A DNA stretch of 64,000 nt from Paragonimus westermani (Eukaryota > Platyhelminthes > Trematoda > Plagiorchiida > Troglotrematidae): assembly GCA_008508345.1 (NCBI GenBank), contig QNGE01003267.1:19449-83448 (forward strand), read 5' to 3'. The first letter of the stretch is position 1. Every line of letters starts with the position of its first letter. This document shows, piece after piece, positions 37,901 through 44,809 of the stretch. The translations under genes and the position numbers were made by a program. Below the pieces are notes generated by a model, which was not told the origin of the DNA, did not search any database, and saw only the letters and a list, made by a program, of their open reading frames with translations.

Positions 37901-39291
37901 CTCGCTCAACAGTCACTACCAAATATCCGCTTCTTAAACTTTTCGCTGCTAATCTGTTGTTGCCACTCGGTGCTGGCGATCGAACGCGGAAATCGATGGC
38001 TGCATCTGTGATCACGATTCACGTCTACCTTGAGCGGCCAAGTTTCGCACCAGTATGACAGTATAGTCTTCACAGTCACCTTTTATATGTGACCGTTAAC
38101 ATTCACTGTGACCAGAAATATTTTAGACTGACTGATATCATTCTGTTCTTCAATGAAACCTGCCACTTTTTGTTTCCCTTACCTCCATGCTGTTAATGCA
38201 ACTCTCTAGTTACACAAGTTGGTTGAAAAAAATCTGTTTTACAGCGTTAACTCTACATAATCACGGTAGTTTGGCAGAAACCTTCACGATGAGACACTAC
38301 AAAACGTCCGGTGTAGTCAGAGTTGTTGGTCAATTAACACTCCCTTGTCGTTAGCATGTATGAGAACAGTTTTCTATCGTGTACGAGTTCCATGCCTGCA
38401 TACTGTGAGTAACACAGAAAACCCTCCGTTGTTTATCGATGACGCAACTAGACAATAACAGTGAAATTCTCGACATACTTCGCTCTTGGTACTTTGACTG
38501 TCGGACAGGCAGCAGTAGACCTTAACAGAGGCCAAGATATGAAAATGAAGTGCAGACACCCTGTCCATTTACTCGTTCGAAACACCACTGCTCTCAAGCG
38601 GATTTAAAGCAATAAATGTCTGTTATTGTTAATTTAAATGCCTTTTTACCGGTAAAGAAAATGAAACGAACAGACGTCTGACGACTCACAACAGTTTGCT
38701 GTGTAAAAGTTCAACATTCCACAGAAAAACTCTACAAATTTGCAAGGGATCTTGTTAAGCAAAAAAAAGCAAAATAGCAGCCCTACTGTCTCCTGTTATA
38801 AGTACAATTCTGGACTGGTCGTGTCATTTTCGATACTATTCATAGGCTTGATTTGATCTCCATTAAAAATTTCTTAACTGCACAACGTTTTGTCGTGGTA
38901 CTGAGTATTGTCGTTTAAACCGAATGGACAGTGTTTTCGACTGATGGCTTCTAGCCATTGTGGAAGATCATCGATGATTACAAGGACAGTAAAATATATA
39001 CAAACAATACTTTTACTCGTGAACTTGCTTGAATGTCTGATTGTCCAGTGGTGATACACTTGACCTTTATTCCAGGGATACTGTTTTCGACCACCTTCGC
39101 CAGTTCCTGAATTCCCGCTCCACGGCCATGATCACCTGCGTACGAGGAATAACGGAATATCATCCAATATGCTGGGGAAACTCACCCATCCCATGCCAAA
39201 TGATGACTGGCAAGTGGGTCGCCTCCAAGACAGGCAGTTGTACAACAAGCAACAAGGACAGTACGGGGTGTAAAATCCGGGCGTTAGCCAT
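1850..39291 (-). CDS. PPT1: Palmitoyl-protein thioesterase 1, complete seven-exon gene (join of exons listed separately)
   Basis: PPT1 hydrolyses the thioester of S-acylated cysteines during protein breakdown in the lysosome. The seven coding exons are 39291-39186, 39135-39017, 21615-21311, 17446-17356, 17309-17211, 4607-4536 and 1975-1850. They sum to 918 nt, that is 305 residues plus a TAG stop. Every junction has GT and AG ends and the phases close exactly. Seen in the protein: a hydrophobic signal peptide (about 1-24), WHGMG (32-36), nucleophile motif GLSQGG with Ser112, QAQYWHDP (180-187), Asp231 in KFMDDTV, WFGFY (241-245) and GDH with His287. Spacing matches the human Ser115/Asp233/His289 triad. 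NQT in exon 5 aligns with a human N-glycosylation site. The gene is about 37.4 kb long because introns 2 and 5 hold many repeats. Identification is by recognition of family motifs; no search was run. Confidence 0.93.
1976..4535 (-). other. PPT1 intron 6, no insert recognised
   Basis: This 2,560-nt intron has donor GTAAGT (4535-4530) and acceptor ATTTACAG. The short ORFs inside it have no recognisable motifs and are treated as chance. Confidence 0.8.
4536..4607 (-). CDS. PPT1: PPT1 exon 6
   Basis: This short exon encodes residues 241-264 (24 codons, phase 0 at both ends). It follows acceptor CATTTTAG and reads WFGFYVPMTTETFQTLQETK and then LYKE. WFGFY and LQET-LY are both diagnostic of PPT1 (human EWFGFY and LQETTLY). 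The donor is GAG|GTAAGT. It lies between a 12.6-kb intron upstream and a 2.6-kb intron downstream. Confidence 0.94.
8632..8907 (+). pseudogene. Gypsy-type integrase core fragment (decayed)
   Basis: This ORF contains PTEAAIARSTPKTIIVLFVQ followed by HAVPETISSDNEF and later AAFRKL. That resembles the piece of a Gypsy integrase core around the second catalytic Asp, where 'T-AAxxV...I..FG.PE...SDNG.QF' is usual. Here the conserved glycine after DN is replaced by Glu and the downstream catalytic Glu region is not recognisable. It lies antisense inside PPT1 intron 5. It is short and the match is by eye, so a chance resemblance cannot be excluded. Confidence 0.4.
14400..14990 (+). mobile_element. 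Penelope-like element fragment (reverse transcriptase C-terminal half)
   Basis: The ORF 14426-14791 reads DPLFVDIFMAKLEHEASEAI, then YKRHVDDVPLIAKDKDR with the catalytic VDD motif, then RFTCDYENNNS and LINRKFDETMG. These follow the order of Penelope-like reverse transcriptases: SPLxADIFM, YxRYVDD, FTCEYENN, LLTRxxDGT. After a stop the homology continues as WARIICTVEATLRKL up to about 14990. The 5' half of the RT and the GIY-YIG endonuclease are missing or unrecognisable. It lies antisense within PPT1 intron 5 and is dead. Confidence 0.75.
17211..17309 (-). CDS. PPT1: PPT1 exon 5 (catalytic aspartate)
   Basis: This exon encodes residues 208-240, exactly 33 codons in phase 0. It follows acceptor TATTCTGAAG, which has a short, weak pyrimidine tract as often seen in very small introns. 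The peptide reads RINQTYKNNILKAKAIVLV and then KFMDDTVLKPSQSE. The second Asp of DD (Asp231) aligns with human Asp233 in KFLNDSIV. NQT (210-212) aligns with the human NES glycosylation site. The donor is GAG|GTAAGT. The exon is too short to appear as a long ORF and was found by motif. Confidence 0.94.
17356..17446 (-). CDS. PPT1: PPT1 exon 4
   Basis: This exon encodes the last base of His177 and residues 178-207. The acceptor is TTTGTTCAG. The peptide LVQAQYWHDPLNEEKF followed by CHFLTDINQET is nearly a family signature (human LVQAEYWHDP and ADINQE). The donor is ACG|GTAAGC in phase 0. It is separated from exon 5 by an intron of only 46 nt (17310-17355), which contains no in-frame continuation of the homology. 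Confidence 0.95.
17447..21310 (-). other. PPT1 intron 3 (3.9 kb)
   Basis: Donor GTAAGT (21310-21305) and acceptor TTTGTTCAG. Several ORFs of 60-100 codons occur (for example 18259-18546 minus) but none shows recognisable motifs. No repeat family was identified. Confidence 0.8.
21311..21615 (-). CDS. PPT1: PPT1 exon 3 (catalytic serine)
   Basis: This is the largest exon, residues 76-176 plus two bases of codon 177. It follows acceptor TTTTCACAG and opens with DIEDSYLKP. It contains VCAQLISDPEF, the nucleophile elbow MIGLSQGGLFVRA (Ser112), CPFKTLGSIISIGGPQMGVFG and YGAYTDFVQN. This whole stretch is collinear with vertebrate PPT1 around Ser115. Gln113 is the expected second oxyanion residue. 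NGT at 104-106 is a potential N-glycosylation site. The donor is AATCA|GTAAGT, leaving phase 2, and exon 4 supplies the missing base. Confidence 0.96.
24823..25038 (-). other. Unassigned exon-like ORF in PPT1 intron 2
   Basis: The minus-strand ORF reads DLTLYADYDEPKAAIIFY, continues through a charged stretch (residues about 25-45, DDESFQKQSESSR) and ends VVEGSMAYFIDST with a stop. It is preceded by TTGCATTGTTAG, a usable acceptor. Composition looks protein-like (balanced charged and hydrophobic residues, no simple repeats). I do not recognise the family. It could be the last exon of a nested or decayed gene, or chance. It is not part of PPT1, whose exons 2 and 3 join without it. Confidence 0.25.
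25255..25410 (-). repeat. tRNA-derived SINE
   Basis: Read on the minus strand, CAGCTCAGTTG (25390-25380) matches a tRNA A box and GGTTCGAATCC (25331-25321) is a perfect B box. About 48 nt separate them, which fits an internal RNA polymerase III promoter. The surrounding sequence does not fold into a proper tRNA: there is no convincing acceptor stem or anticodon arm. I therefore read it as a SINE with a tRNA-like head rather than a tRNA gene. The family and 3' end were not determined. Confidence 0.6.
26735..26815 (+). repeat. Degenerate AGTAAGT/AGTGAGT simple repeat
   Basis: The plus strand repeats variants of AAGTA, GTGAGT and GTAAGT about every 4-12 bases (GTAAGTG, GAGTAAGTAA, CAGTAAGTAAAA). 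It is a decayed microsatellite that happens to spell several consensus 5' splice sites on the strand opposite to PPT1. Confidence 0.6.
29396..29770. other. GC-rich island of unknown origin
   Basis: This block, containing GGCCGGCGCCGGCC (29492-29505) and many CpGs, stands out from the AT-richer intron around it. A plus ORF (29396-29626) is rich in Pro, Arg and Ala, and then Glu, but shows no family motif. The island may be a fragment of an unrecognised mobile element, since other GC-rich blocks in this window are repeats (55-61 kb). Function unknown. Confidence 0.4.
30571..30708. repeat. Two tandem ~70-bp units with GACTCAA.AGTCTGAC core
   Basis: Unit 1 starts GGGGTTGACTTGAGGGACCC (30571) and contains TGACTCAAAAGTCTGAC. 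Unit 2 starts at about 30640 with AGGGTTTTCTTGGGGGACCC and contains TGACTCAAGAGTCTGAC. Order and spacing are shared. Each core is itself a short inverted repeat (GACTCAA/..AGTCTGA). A perfect 16-nt palindrome follows at 30761-30776. A diverged relative of the core occurs at about 160-180. Confidence 0.6.
30761..30776. repeat. Perfect 16-nt palindrome CTGCTGCGCGCAGCAG
   Basis: The sequence equals its own reverse complement and is followed by ATA. The window begins with CTGCTGTATGCAGCAGATA, the same arms around a different centre, suggesting both belong to one repeat family. Confidence 0.6.
31375..33126 (-). pseudogene. CR1-like reverse transcriptase domain (583-residue open stretch)
   Basis: This is the longest ORF in the window. 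Seen in order: KKSPGADEITPLILK, GDRSDVSNYRPVTLLPVISK, AQHGFRKSHSCLSNLL, LDMSKAFDRVNHSILL (motif A Asp), SGVPQGSVLGPTLFLIYAND, IVLFADDIKLWAS (catalytic ADD intact), DLGVWIS, and a C-terminal region with YIRPTMEYAVQVWSP. All catalytic RT motifs are present, so the RT stretch itself is unbroken, but it is cut from its endonuclease by the TGA at 33222-33220. The ATG at 33126 is internal and is not the natural start. Confidence 0.9.
33220..33501 (-). pseudogene. Linker between endonuclease and RT of the CR1-like element
   Basis: This is in the same frame as the RT stretch and is separated from it only by the TGA at 33222-33220. It reads NITGWSPESSDVHQHW and then YVPKKPRKGFQF, which matches the basic linker that usually follows the endonuclease in these elements. 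Upstream, the frame changes near 33540, where a one-base loss is the simplest explanation. Confidence 0.75.
33621..34079 (-). pseudogene. APE-type endonuclease domain of the CR1-like element
   Basis: Seen in order: AVIETWFQPHISDNELEI (the catalytic Glu motif, ETW), LRRDRIVRGGGVAIYYN, VGVIYRPPSAQESYN and VLIMGDFNLPNLLKR (GDFN motif). It ends at a TGA (33623-33621) after NNTCF. Homology continues past that stop as TPSILDLVLTGEENVV and after a frame change as the expected SDH region, so the C-terminal part of the domain exists but is broken. Confidence 0.85.
34380..34720 (+). mobile_element. RTE-like non-LTR retrotransposon C-terminal tail
   Basis: The plus-strand ORF 34402-34614 reads LHSLRWLGHVPRMPAERLPY, then VKTRRS and SPGWGSREH. 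After a stop the similarity continues as PRWRFVAVNG. RWLGHVxRM followed by W/K-rich residues and PGWGxRD is the C-terminal signature common in fluke RTE-type reverse transcriptases. Only this tail is present. It begins within about 50-100 bp of the 5' end of the CR1-like element, which points the other way, so the CR1 insertion or a rearrangement probably removed the rest. Confidence 0.6.
37828..38053 (+). repeat. Dispersed repeat, copy A
   Basis: Copy A shares an extended, gapped match with 40417-40643, including CTGAACAGAA, ACTACCAAATATCCGCT (ACTACTAAATATCCGCT in copy B), AAACT.TTCG.TGCTGA and GCGGCCAAGTTTCG. Both copies lie on the same strand. The + strand reading contains AANLLLPLGAGDRTRKS, but copy B has stops there, so no protein is claimed. 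The class of element is unknown. Confidence 0.7.
39017..39135 (-). CDS. PPT1: PPT1 exon 2
   Basis: This exon encodes residues 36-75. It begins after acceptor ACGCAG and completes Gly36, giving HGMGDHG. The stretch ELAKVVENSIPGIKV matches the helix and strand that follow HGMGD in PPT1 proteins (human has KKIPGIYV). The donor is CGA|GTAAAA at 39017/39016, in phase 0. This is a weaker donor than the others. The alternative of reading on meets no better GT, and exon 3 opens in phase 0 with DIEDSY, which aligns with human DVENSF, so the junction is well supported. Confidence 0.88.
39186..39291 (-). CDS. PPT1: PPT1 exon 1 (signal peptide, WHGMG motif)
   Basis: This exon encodes residues 1-35 and the first base of Gly36. 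The chosen start at 39291-39289 opens MANARILHPV, followed by a leucine-rich core and then LEATHLPVIIWHGM, a classic cleavable signal peptide joined to the first core strand of PPT1. The ATG has A at -3 and G at +4. An in-frame ATG eight codons upstream (39315) has a poor context and would put charged residues ahead of the hydrophobic core, so it was not chosen. The donor GTGAGT follows base 39186, in phase 1. The WHGMG loop supplies the oxyanion-hole methionine in the family. Confidence 0.92.
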
Positions 39292-39406
39292 TGTAACTGG
39301 AATCGGCAAGCGCATACACTGTTTTAAACACTGATATCCAAGGCGGAGAGAGAACAGTGAATTGTGCAGACGGCTATCTGGTTGGTCAGTGCACACAGTT
39401 CACGTA

Positions 39407-39423
39407 CCGCCCAGTCACGTGTC
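39407..39423. promoter_or_regulatory. GC box plus CLEAR-like E-box upstream of PPT1
   Basis: Plus-strand bases 39407-39412 are CCGCCC (a GC box on the minus strand) and 39414-39423 are GTCACGTGTC. The mammalian CLEAR consensus bound by TFEB/TFE3 is GTCACGTGAC, so 9 of 10 bases match, including the CACGTG core. The pair lies about 120 bp upstream of the PPT1 start codon. Human PPT1 belongs to the CLEAR network of lysosomal genes. Whether flukes use this element, and where transcription starts here, is inference. No convincing TATA box was seen. Confidence 0.45.
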
Positions 39424-41640
39424 GCCTTTTGTTTACGGCCGTCAAAACCGATCGAAGGTGAACCTCAAAGTGCGACGGAACCACCACACGCTTGTTCAGT
39501 GCGTTATACGCAGTACTTGTGTGGTTATCTTACTCGATTCAAAAAGGGCAAAGGTGACTACTGAAAGCGAACTGTTGATGTTCGTGAATGGTTTCGTTCA
39601 GAAAGGTAATTCTGTACACAGTGCGTTGATAGTTTGGTATAACTCGTGTTATGTGAAAAGTATGAGTGAAATGTTAAGGTGGTACCTACCTGATTTGTAC
39701 AAATCACACGTGTTCCTCGAGTGTTGTTTTCATGTTTGCTCTTGAAATCGTGGTGCACCAAGGAAAGTTCAGTGCGCCAAAAACTAATCGGAAAGGTGTA
39801 TAGGTTTTTCCTACTCGTGTTCTTTGTACATTTTTCAACCTTTCCGACACCCGTAATAAAGTGTATTACAGAGCATGTCATGAAGGATGATGTTTTTTGA
39901 TTATTTCTTGGGACATATGTCCAACAACTCCCTATATAAAAACAACCAGTTGCTTTGCCGGCAGCCAGTTAGTGCATCTCAAAATGAACTACGATTACAC
40001 TGTTACACAGCAACATAAGCGCCTTCAATTATCGGGTTAATGATGATGGCCAGAAGGGTGTACTTCACATGAAATGTATAGTAAACAGGGTTTACTTGCA
40101 ATTTTTAGGCTCTGGCTGCTCATAACATAAACTACTTGCTATCTGCTTCACTTATACATTGAGGTAACATATTTCAAAGCTTGCCTGACATCATCCTCAA
40201 AGCGAACAGTACATCAGTGTATCTTGTTGATGCTCAGCTGTTATAAAACCACGAAGAACAAAGCAGAACAAACCCGTCCTAAACAGATATGTCTATAGCC
40301 AAACAATCACTTTTAAGGTGCCTCCATCTTGCAGCCGTAGTCATCTTCATTTCTCTACTCTACTTCCTCAGCTGTCCATCTTACACCTTATGTCGGTCAG
40401 CTACAACATCGCCAGACGACCAGTTAGCACCGTTGGTGCATGAGTTAACAAACGACGTCTTGAAAATTAAAAACTGAACAGAAGGAGGCAGTTGACAATC
40501 ACTACTAAATATCCGCTCCCCAAACTCTTCGTTGCTGACCTACTGGTACCACCCGATACGGGCGATGCAAATCGGACGTCGATCGTCATATGCGTAAGGA
40601 CGGCTCACGTATTCTTCCCTGAGTGGCCAAGTTTCGGAAATCGTACGTGAGGTATTCCTTATTTACCCATAATAAGCTTAAGCCAAGATGTTAAAGCCTG
40701 TTCTACAAGCTGTTGAATCATCGAGAAAACCTTTTATGAAGCGGTTCAAACCAGAAACATTACAGAATATTGACTTAGCTGGAGCGTAGAGACCAAGCAA
40801 TTGGTATACTGAGGTGTCCACAACAAAGTAGGACCTCTTGGTCAGATATGTTCTGGTATCAGCTGTTCCAAACAAAAATTGCGATAGGTATGAAACTGAC
40901 GTGTATTTGTGCATGTGTGATCCGTATTGTTACCATACTGAATACAATAGTCTCTTTATGACAGTCCCCTGAAGATGGATCACTTGCCCAACAATACTAA
41001 TTTCCTCCGTCCAGTGGAAATTATATAGGATTTTGAGACCTTGTAAAAATTACACTTCTGATTTGACTTGATTTAATCCCCCTGGGAGACAGCTACAGGT
41101 TTATCCTCACCATTCATTCATCGAAATCTGCAGTCTGTTGTGCACATCGCAGTCGACATCCAATGGGTTTACACCAGTGAAGCACTACATCCAGTAATAA
41201 TGAGAGCGAAATTAATCACGGGATCCAGACATGTCCTTGGTTGCTGGACTTATCAGGCTTAGTTGAATGCACCGGAGCACAACAAGCTGAACAGTGAGAT
41301 ATTTCACTTTGGTGGACGTTCGCGTCCATGTACACGCGTAAATCTGATTGTAGGTACCCGGTAACTTGTTCTAATTTTAGTGAGCAAAAGTAACACGTAA
41401 TTCACATCCGACAAACTATCCGTAATTTCGATGCTCTAAAAACTTGAGGTCAACCATATAGCTCCGACTGCGTCTACTACCTGTCAACTGGTAGCGATTT
41501 CGCAGAGAAAGGACGGGACGCTCCTATGAACAGGCCTACCACTTCATCAGAGGCAGTAAGCATAGTAAATCCGTTTATTTGCCATTGACAAGAGTACGAA
41601 CTTTTCAGAAACACTATTTGTGATGAAGTAGGACCGCGTA
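39424..41640. other. PPT1 5' flank; only a dispersed repeat recognised
   Basis: Beyond the CLEAR-like box and copy B of the dispersed repeat, nothing can be named. Plus and minus ORFs of 60-130 codons (for example 39362-39745 plus) partly overlap the promoter and lack motifs. Confidence 0.5.
40417..40643 (+). repeat. Dispersed repeat, copy B
   Basis: This is the partner of copy A, 2.6 kb away in the same orientation. Shared blocks include GGTGCATG/AGTGCATG, CTGAACAGAA, ACTACTAAATATCCGCT, GGGCGATG-AATCGGA and GAGTGGCCAAGTTTCG. The two copies flank PPT1 exons 1 and 2 and the putative promoter. Confidence 0.7.
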
Positions 41641-41644
41641 ATTT

Positions 41645-41827
41645 TCAAAGAAAGAGACACGCCATGCGGGTGGCCATAGTCAACTTCTCAGTATGAAACA
41701 TGCTTTCTGTTGCCGTCTTACGTAACGCATATGAACATGTTTGTTCTCTATTTCCTCGCGAGAGGCACTTCTTTACGTGGCCACCTATGGTTGCTTCCGT
41801 CAGTGATCTTCCAGTTGTGATTGACAA
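41645..41827 (-). pseudogene. Possible Penelope-like endonuclease scrap
   Basis: The minus ORF reads TTGRSLTEATIGGHVKKCLS, then RGNREQTCSYALRKT. It resembles the part of a Penelope GIY-YIG endonuclease after the YIG motif (T-RSL..R..EHVPK.LSRG). No GIY-YIG pair is visible upstream, and the flanks do not add clear homology. Weak call. Confidence 0.3.
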
Positions 41828-43059
41828 GTTAATGCATTTCCAACGAAAGTTTCTGGGTGGATCGTGTTTTAAACTCTAGCACTTCACGTCTATGGTTGAC
41901 CTCATGTTCAAATGCAGTTATTAGTACTGTCGCTACAATTAGCCCAAACGCAGTAGACTACCTATGCGTTTTGTGCATGTGGGCACAGTGGTTTTCAATG
42001 AAAACCTGTCAGACAATAATGAATTGTCCACGGATCAATAGTACTCATCACACTGACTAAAATCATTTACTGTTATTTCGATAGGTTCTACAGGGCGGTT
42101 TGTACAGCTCACATATTCCAATATGCACGAAACAGTTGGTACTATATGTTGCGATGTTCATGTTGATGTTGATGACAAATACTTGTTTGCCACTGATTGA
42201 AGACCCACTAGTACATCTGCTCGTAAACTGTGCACTGAACCACCGTGATATGTGCACTCTATTGGTTAACTGACCTTTTATCAAGCACACTATCCCCGCA
42301 CATTGTTTACCACCTCTGTGTTACTGAAACTCAACCGATGACTCGCTGCTCCCCGATTGCATCATTAGACATCATCGGCAGTTCGGTTGTATCGTTCCCA
42401 TTTAGTAAGTCCAAATCTGTACGTTGAATGTTCATAATGCTTCACAAGTTTAGTGAATAACCTGATTGTTTCAATCCCGAGATCGCGATAACGAACCATG
42501 CAGCATGAAGTTAGTTCATCCGGAATTATGTATGATTAACTTACCGTAAACACGGCATCAGACGTACCAGAGCCAGGTACTCCAGTGTAGTGGATAGATA
42601 AAACTAGATAATAACTCCTCGTATCTGTGCGATACGTGCAATTTAATACGATGAATGTCAAGATGTGCTCGAAATGCATTCATGGCTTGTGGTGTAAAAT
42701 GTAAAAGAATGTGGCAAACACCGTGATTTCTCCTGGGAGGTTCGAACCAAATTGGGACCACTGCTAAAATTCATAGCCGAATATAGAGTTGCTGTCTGTC
42801 TGATTCCAAATATTTAAGGGGGCCAAAACGATTGTTTTCCAAAGTAAATTTGCAAACTGGATTCAGAAACAGCAAACTGCACGCTTTATTGGCTGGCAAA
42901 CTCCGCTGCATCTCATCAGGTATATACTAGAGTGTTGGTGGATGTATAGGACAATCATTCTCATCCGATTTTGCGTTGTTACAGTCCGAAAGGCGGATAT
43001 CGGTGACAGCAGCCGTCTCCAAAAGTCTCGGACCAAAACCAGGCAGACAATATCTACTT

Positions 43060-44760
43060 CTGTACATCCCGAACAAAACAGTACCAACGTCATCTGTAAC
43101 GTTAATCAGTTTGCAGCTTGGAACTTTGGTCTGTTGTCTCGATTTCTGCACTCTACTGAAAGGAATCAGTAGCGTGGAATCACGAGCCCAGTTTGAGAAG
43201 CTGTACCATTAGTTGTCAATTCTGGCGCCCACAACGAAGTCACCAATGATTGAAAGCATAACTGGCTGACCTGTAACACCAATAGCGCGCCACCCTTATG
43301 CCCAAAAATCTAACTTCTCTGATAATCACATTGAAGTGCTTAGAACATTACGACCGAACGAACAACTGGTGGTAATGCTGCCAGATAAGGACTCAGAAGT
43401 TGCACTACTTCAACGGATGGACTACGTGGCTAAATTGAAATACAATCTTAGACATGGCAGCAAATTTCGACCGGATAAGTTGACTGAAATTTCAGGCACT
43501 TTTGAGAACAACATTCTTGAAGGACACTTCAATGACAAAACGACTGCAAAACTACCAAAGCTTCACGAATCCCAGGCACCACAAATGTACAGTTTACCGA
43601 AACTGCTAATGTATAGAATACCACGGTGGTCGACATTGTTTGTGTTCATTTCAACCCGGAATTGATTTGCAAAATGATTTGCAGGACTGTTGAAACTTGT
43701 GAGACATTCAACCGCTCAGTGCACTGCAAAGAATACGTTTGGAATGGCAAAGAGGCAAGCGGAACTGAATGTTAGCAAACGCCATCTTGTGACTAGGGAT
43801 GATTATTTTTTGTTCACAAATACAGCTCTGAAGGAAACAGTAGAAGTAATTGTCAAACGGGTCGTTGAAAAGCAGCTACAAATTAGTTTATTTTCTGTAG
43901 AACTAGAACGACTGTTTGTGCAGTTTACGCTGAATATTAAATTTCTACTCTAATGATAAGGTCAACGACAGATACATGGTGTAGCAATGGTGAGTCCGCT
44001 CGATCTTGTTTTGGCAGACATGTTTGTGGCCCATTTTGAGGAACAGCTACTGGCTACCATTGAAGAGACAGTGTTCTATCTTCGCTATGTAGATATCATA
44101 TTTATAATCACTATCAGGGGAAAAGACACGCACAGTCCCCATTCGGCGATTTATCAGTTGCACCCAAGTATACCGTCGTCAGTTCAACGTGAGGCTAATC
44201 AATCTGTTGCCATTCTGGGCATGCTCACAACGCGAAGGATACACGGCACAATCAAAAGATCTGCTTTCAGGAAGACCACATGGAATAGCCAGTATTTTAA
44301 CTTCAACAGCTCTACACCAGTTCACTACAAACCTGTTATGCTTCGTGATTCATCTCATTGTATCAGGAGAATATGCATCTCAGATACCTTGCATAGTGAA
44401 CCACAGCACATGCAAACAATGCTACGATTCAATGGCTATCCGTGTGCATTCATCGAGCGACACATCAAACCTGAACATGCCACAGCAAGGCAGCTAGCTG
44501 TGCCCAAACAGAGCGTCACTTTATAGATAGCCTATAAAAGCGATGACGCAGTGTGACAACTGAGACGGCGACCTCGAGAAACAGTCGATCGAACGTCCTA
44601 CGCGACCACCGTCATGATGGTATATTCAGCCAGCCGGATACCGATCCCTCCGATGAAGGTGTCACTGTTTTCGTACGCCAAGTCTCGCTGTACTCACCGG
44701 TTTCAATGTGAACACCGGGTCCTCTCCGCGGACAAAGTGGATCTATAATTGCACAATCGG
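43060..44760 (+). mobile_element. Penelope-like element, decayed, N-terminus to GIY-YIG linker
   Basis: Collinear pieces run along the plus strand: SVESRAQFEKLYHQLSILAP (about 43170-43230), HIEVLRTLRPNEQLVVMLPD (43330-43395, the 'L+.N..IVI..DKG' block), LHESQAPQMYSLPKLL (PxLYGLPKxHK block), LVTRDDYFLFTNTALKETVE (motif A region), MVSPLDLVLADMFVAHFEEQ (43987), FYLRYVDIIFI (catalytic box), RRIHGTIKRSAFRKTTWNSQ, RRICISDTLHSEPQ and, past a stop, RETVDRTSYATTVM then AKSRCTHRFQCEH, the start of the endonuclease linker. Several frame changes and stops break it. The order of blocks is diagnostic. Confidence 0.85.
43987..44526 (+). pseudogene. Penelope-like reverse transcriptase, C-terminal open stretch
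   Basis: The 179-residue ORF carries SPLDLVLADMFVAHFEEQLL, FYLRYVDIIFI, LTTRRIHGTIKRSAFRK and TLHSEPQHMQTMLRFNGYPC. The catalytic YVDD is changed to YVDI, so the polymerase would be dead even without the frame breaks upstream. The final catalytic aspartate is the lost residue. Confidence 0.82.
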
Positions 44761-44809
44761 GTAGCCGGGTCTGTTCCATGTTGAGTTGAACGTGAGGTGG
44801 ATCGGACTT

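Larger units (their letters stand above)
21616..39016 (-). other. PPT1 intron 2 (17.4 kb), repeat-rich
   Basis: The first large intron, donor GTAAAA and acceptor TTTTCACAG. It contains, in window order, an unassigned exon-like ORF (24823-25038), a tRNA-derived SINE (about 25255-25410), a GTAAGT-rich simple repeat (26735-26815), a GC-rich island (about 29396-29770), a tandem repeat (30571-30708), a CR1-like element (about 31250-34330), an RTE-like tail (34380-34720) and a dispersed repeat copy (37828-38053). Sequence between these shows nothing I can name. Confidence 0.75.

Noticed and set aside
39041..39334. Plus-strand ORF of 97 codons
   Set aside because: It is the antisense shadow of PPT1 exons 1 and 2, whose identity is certain.
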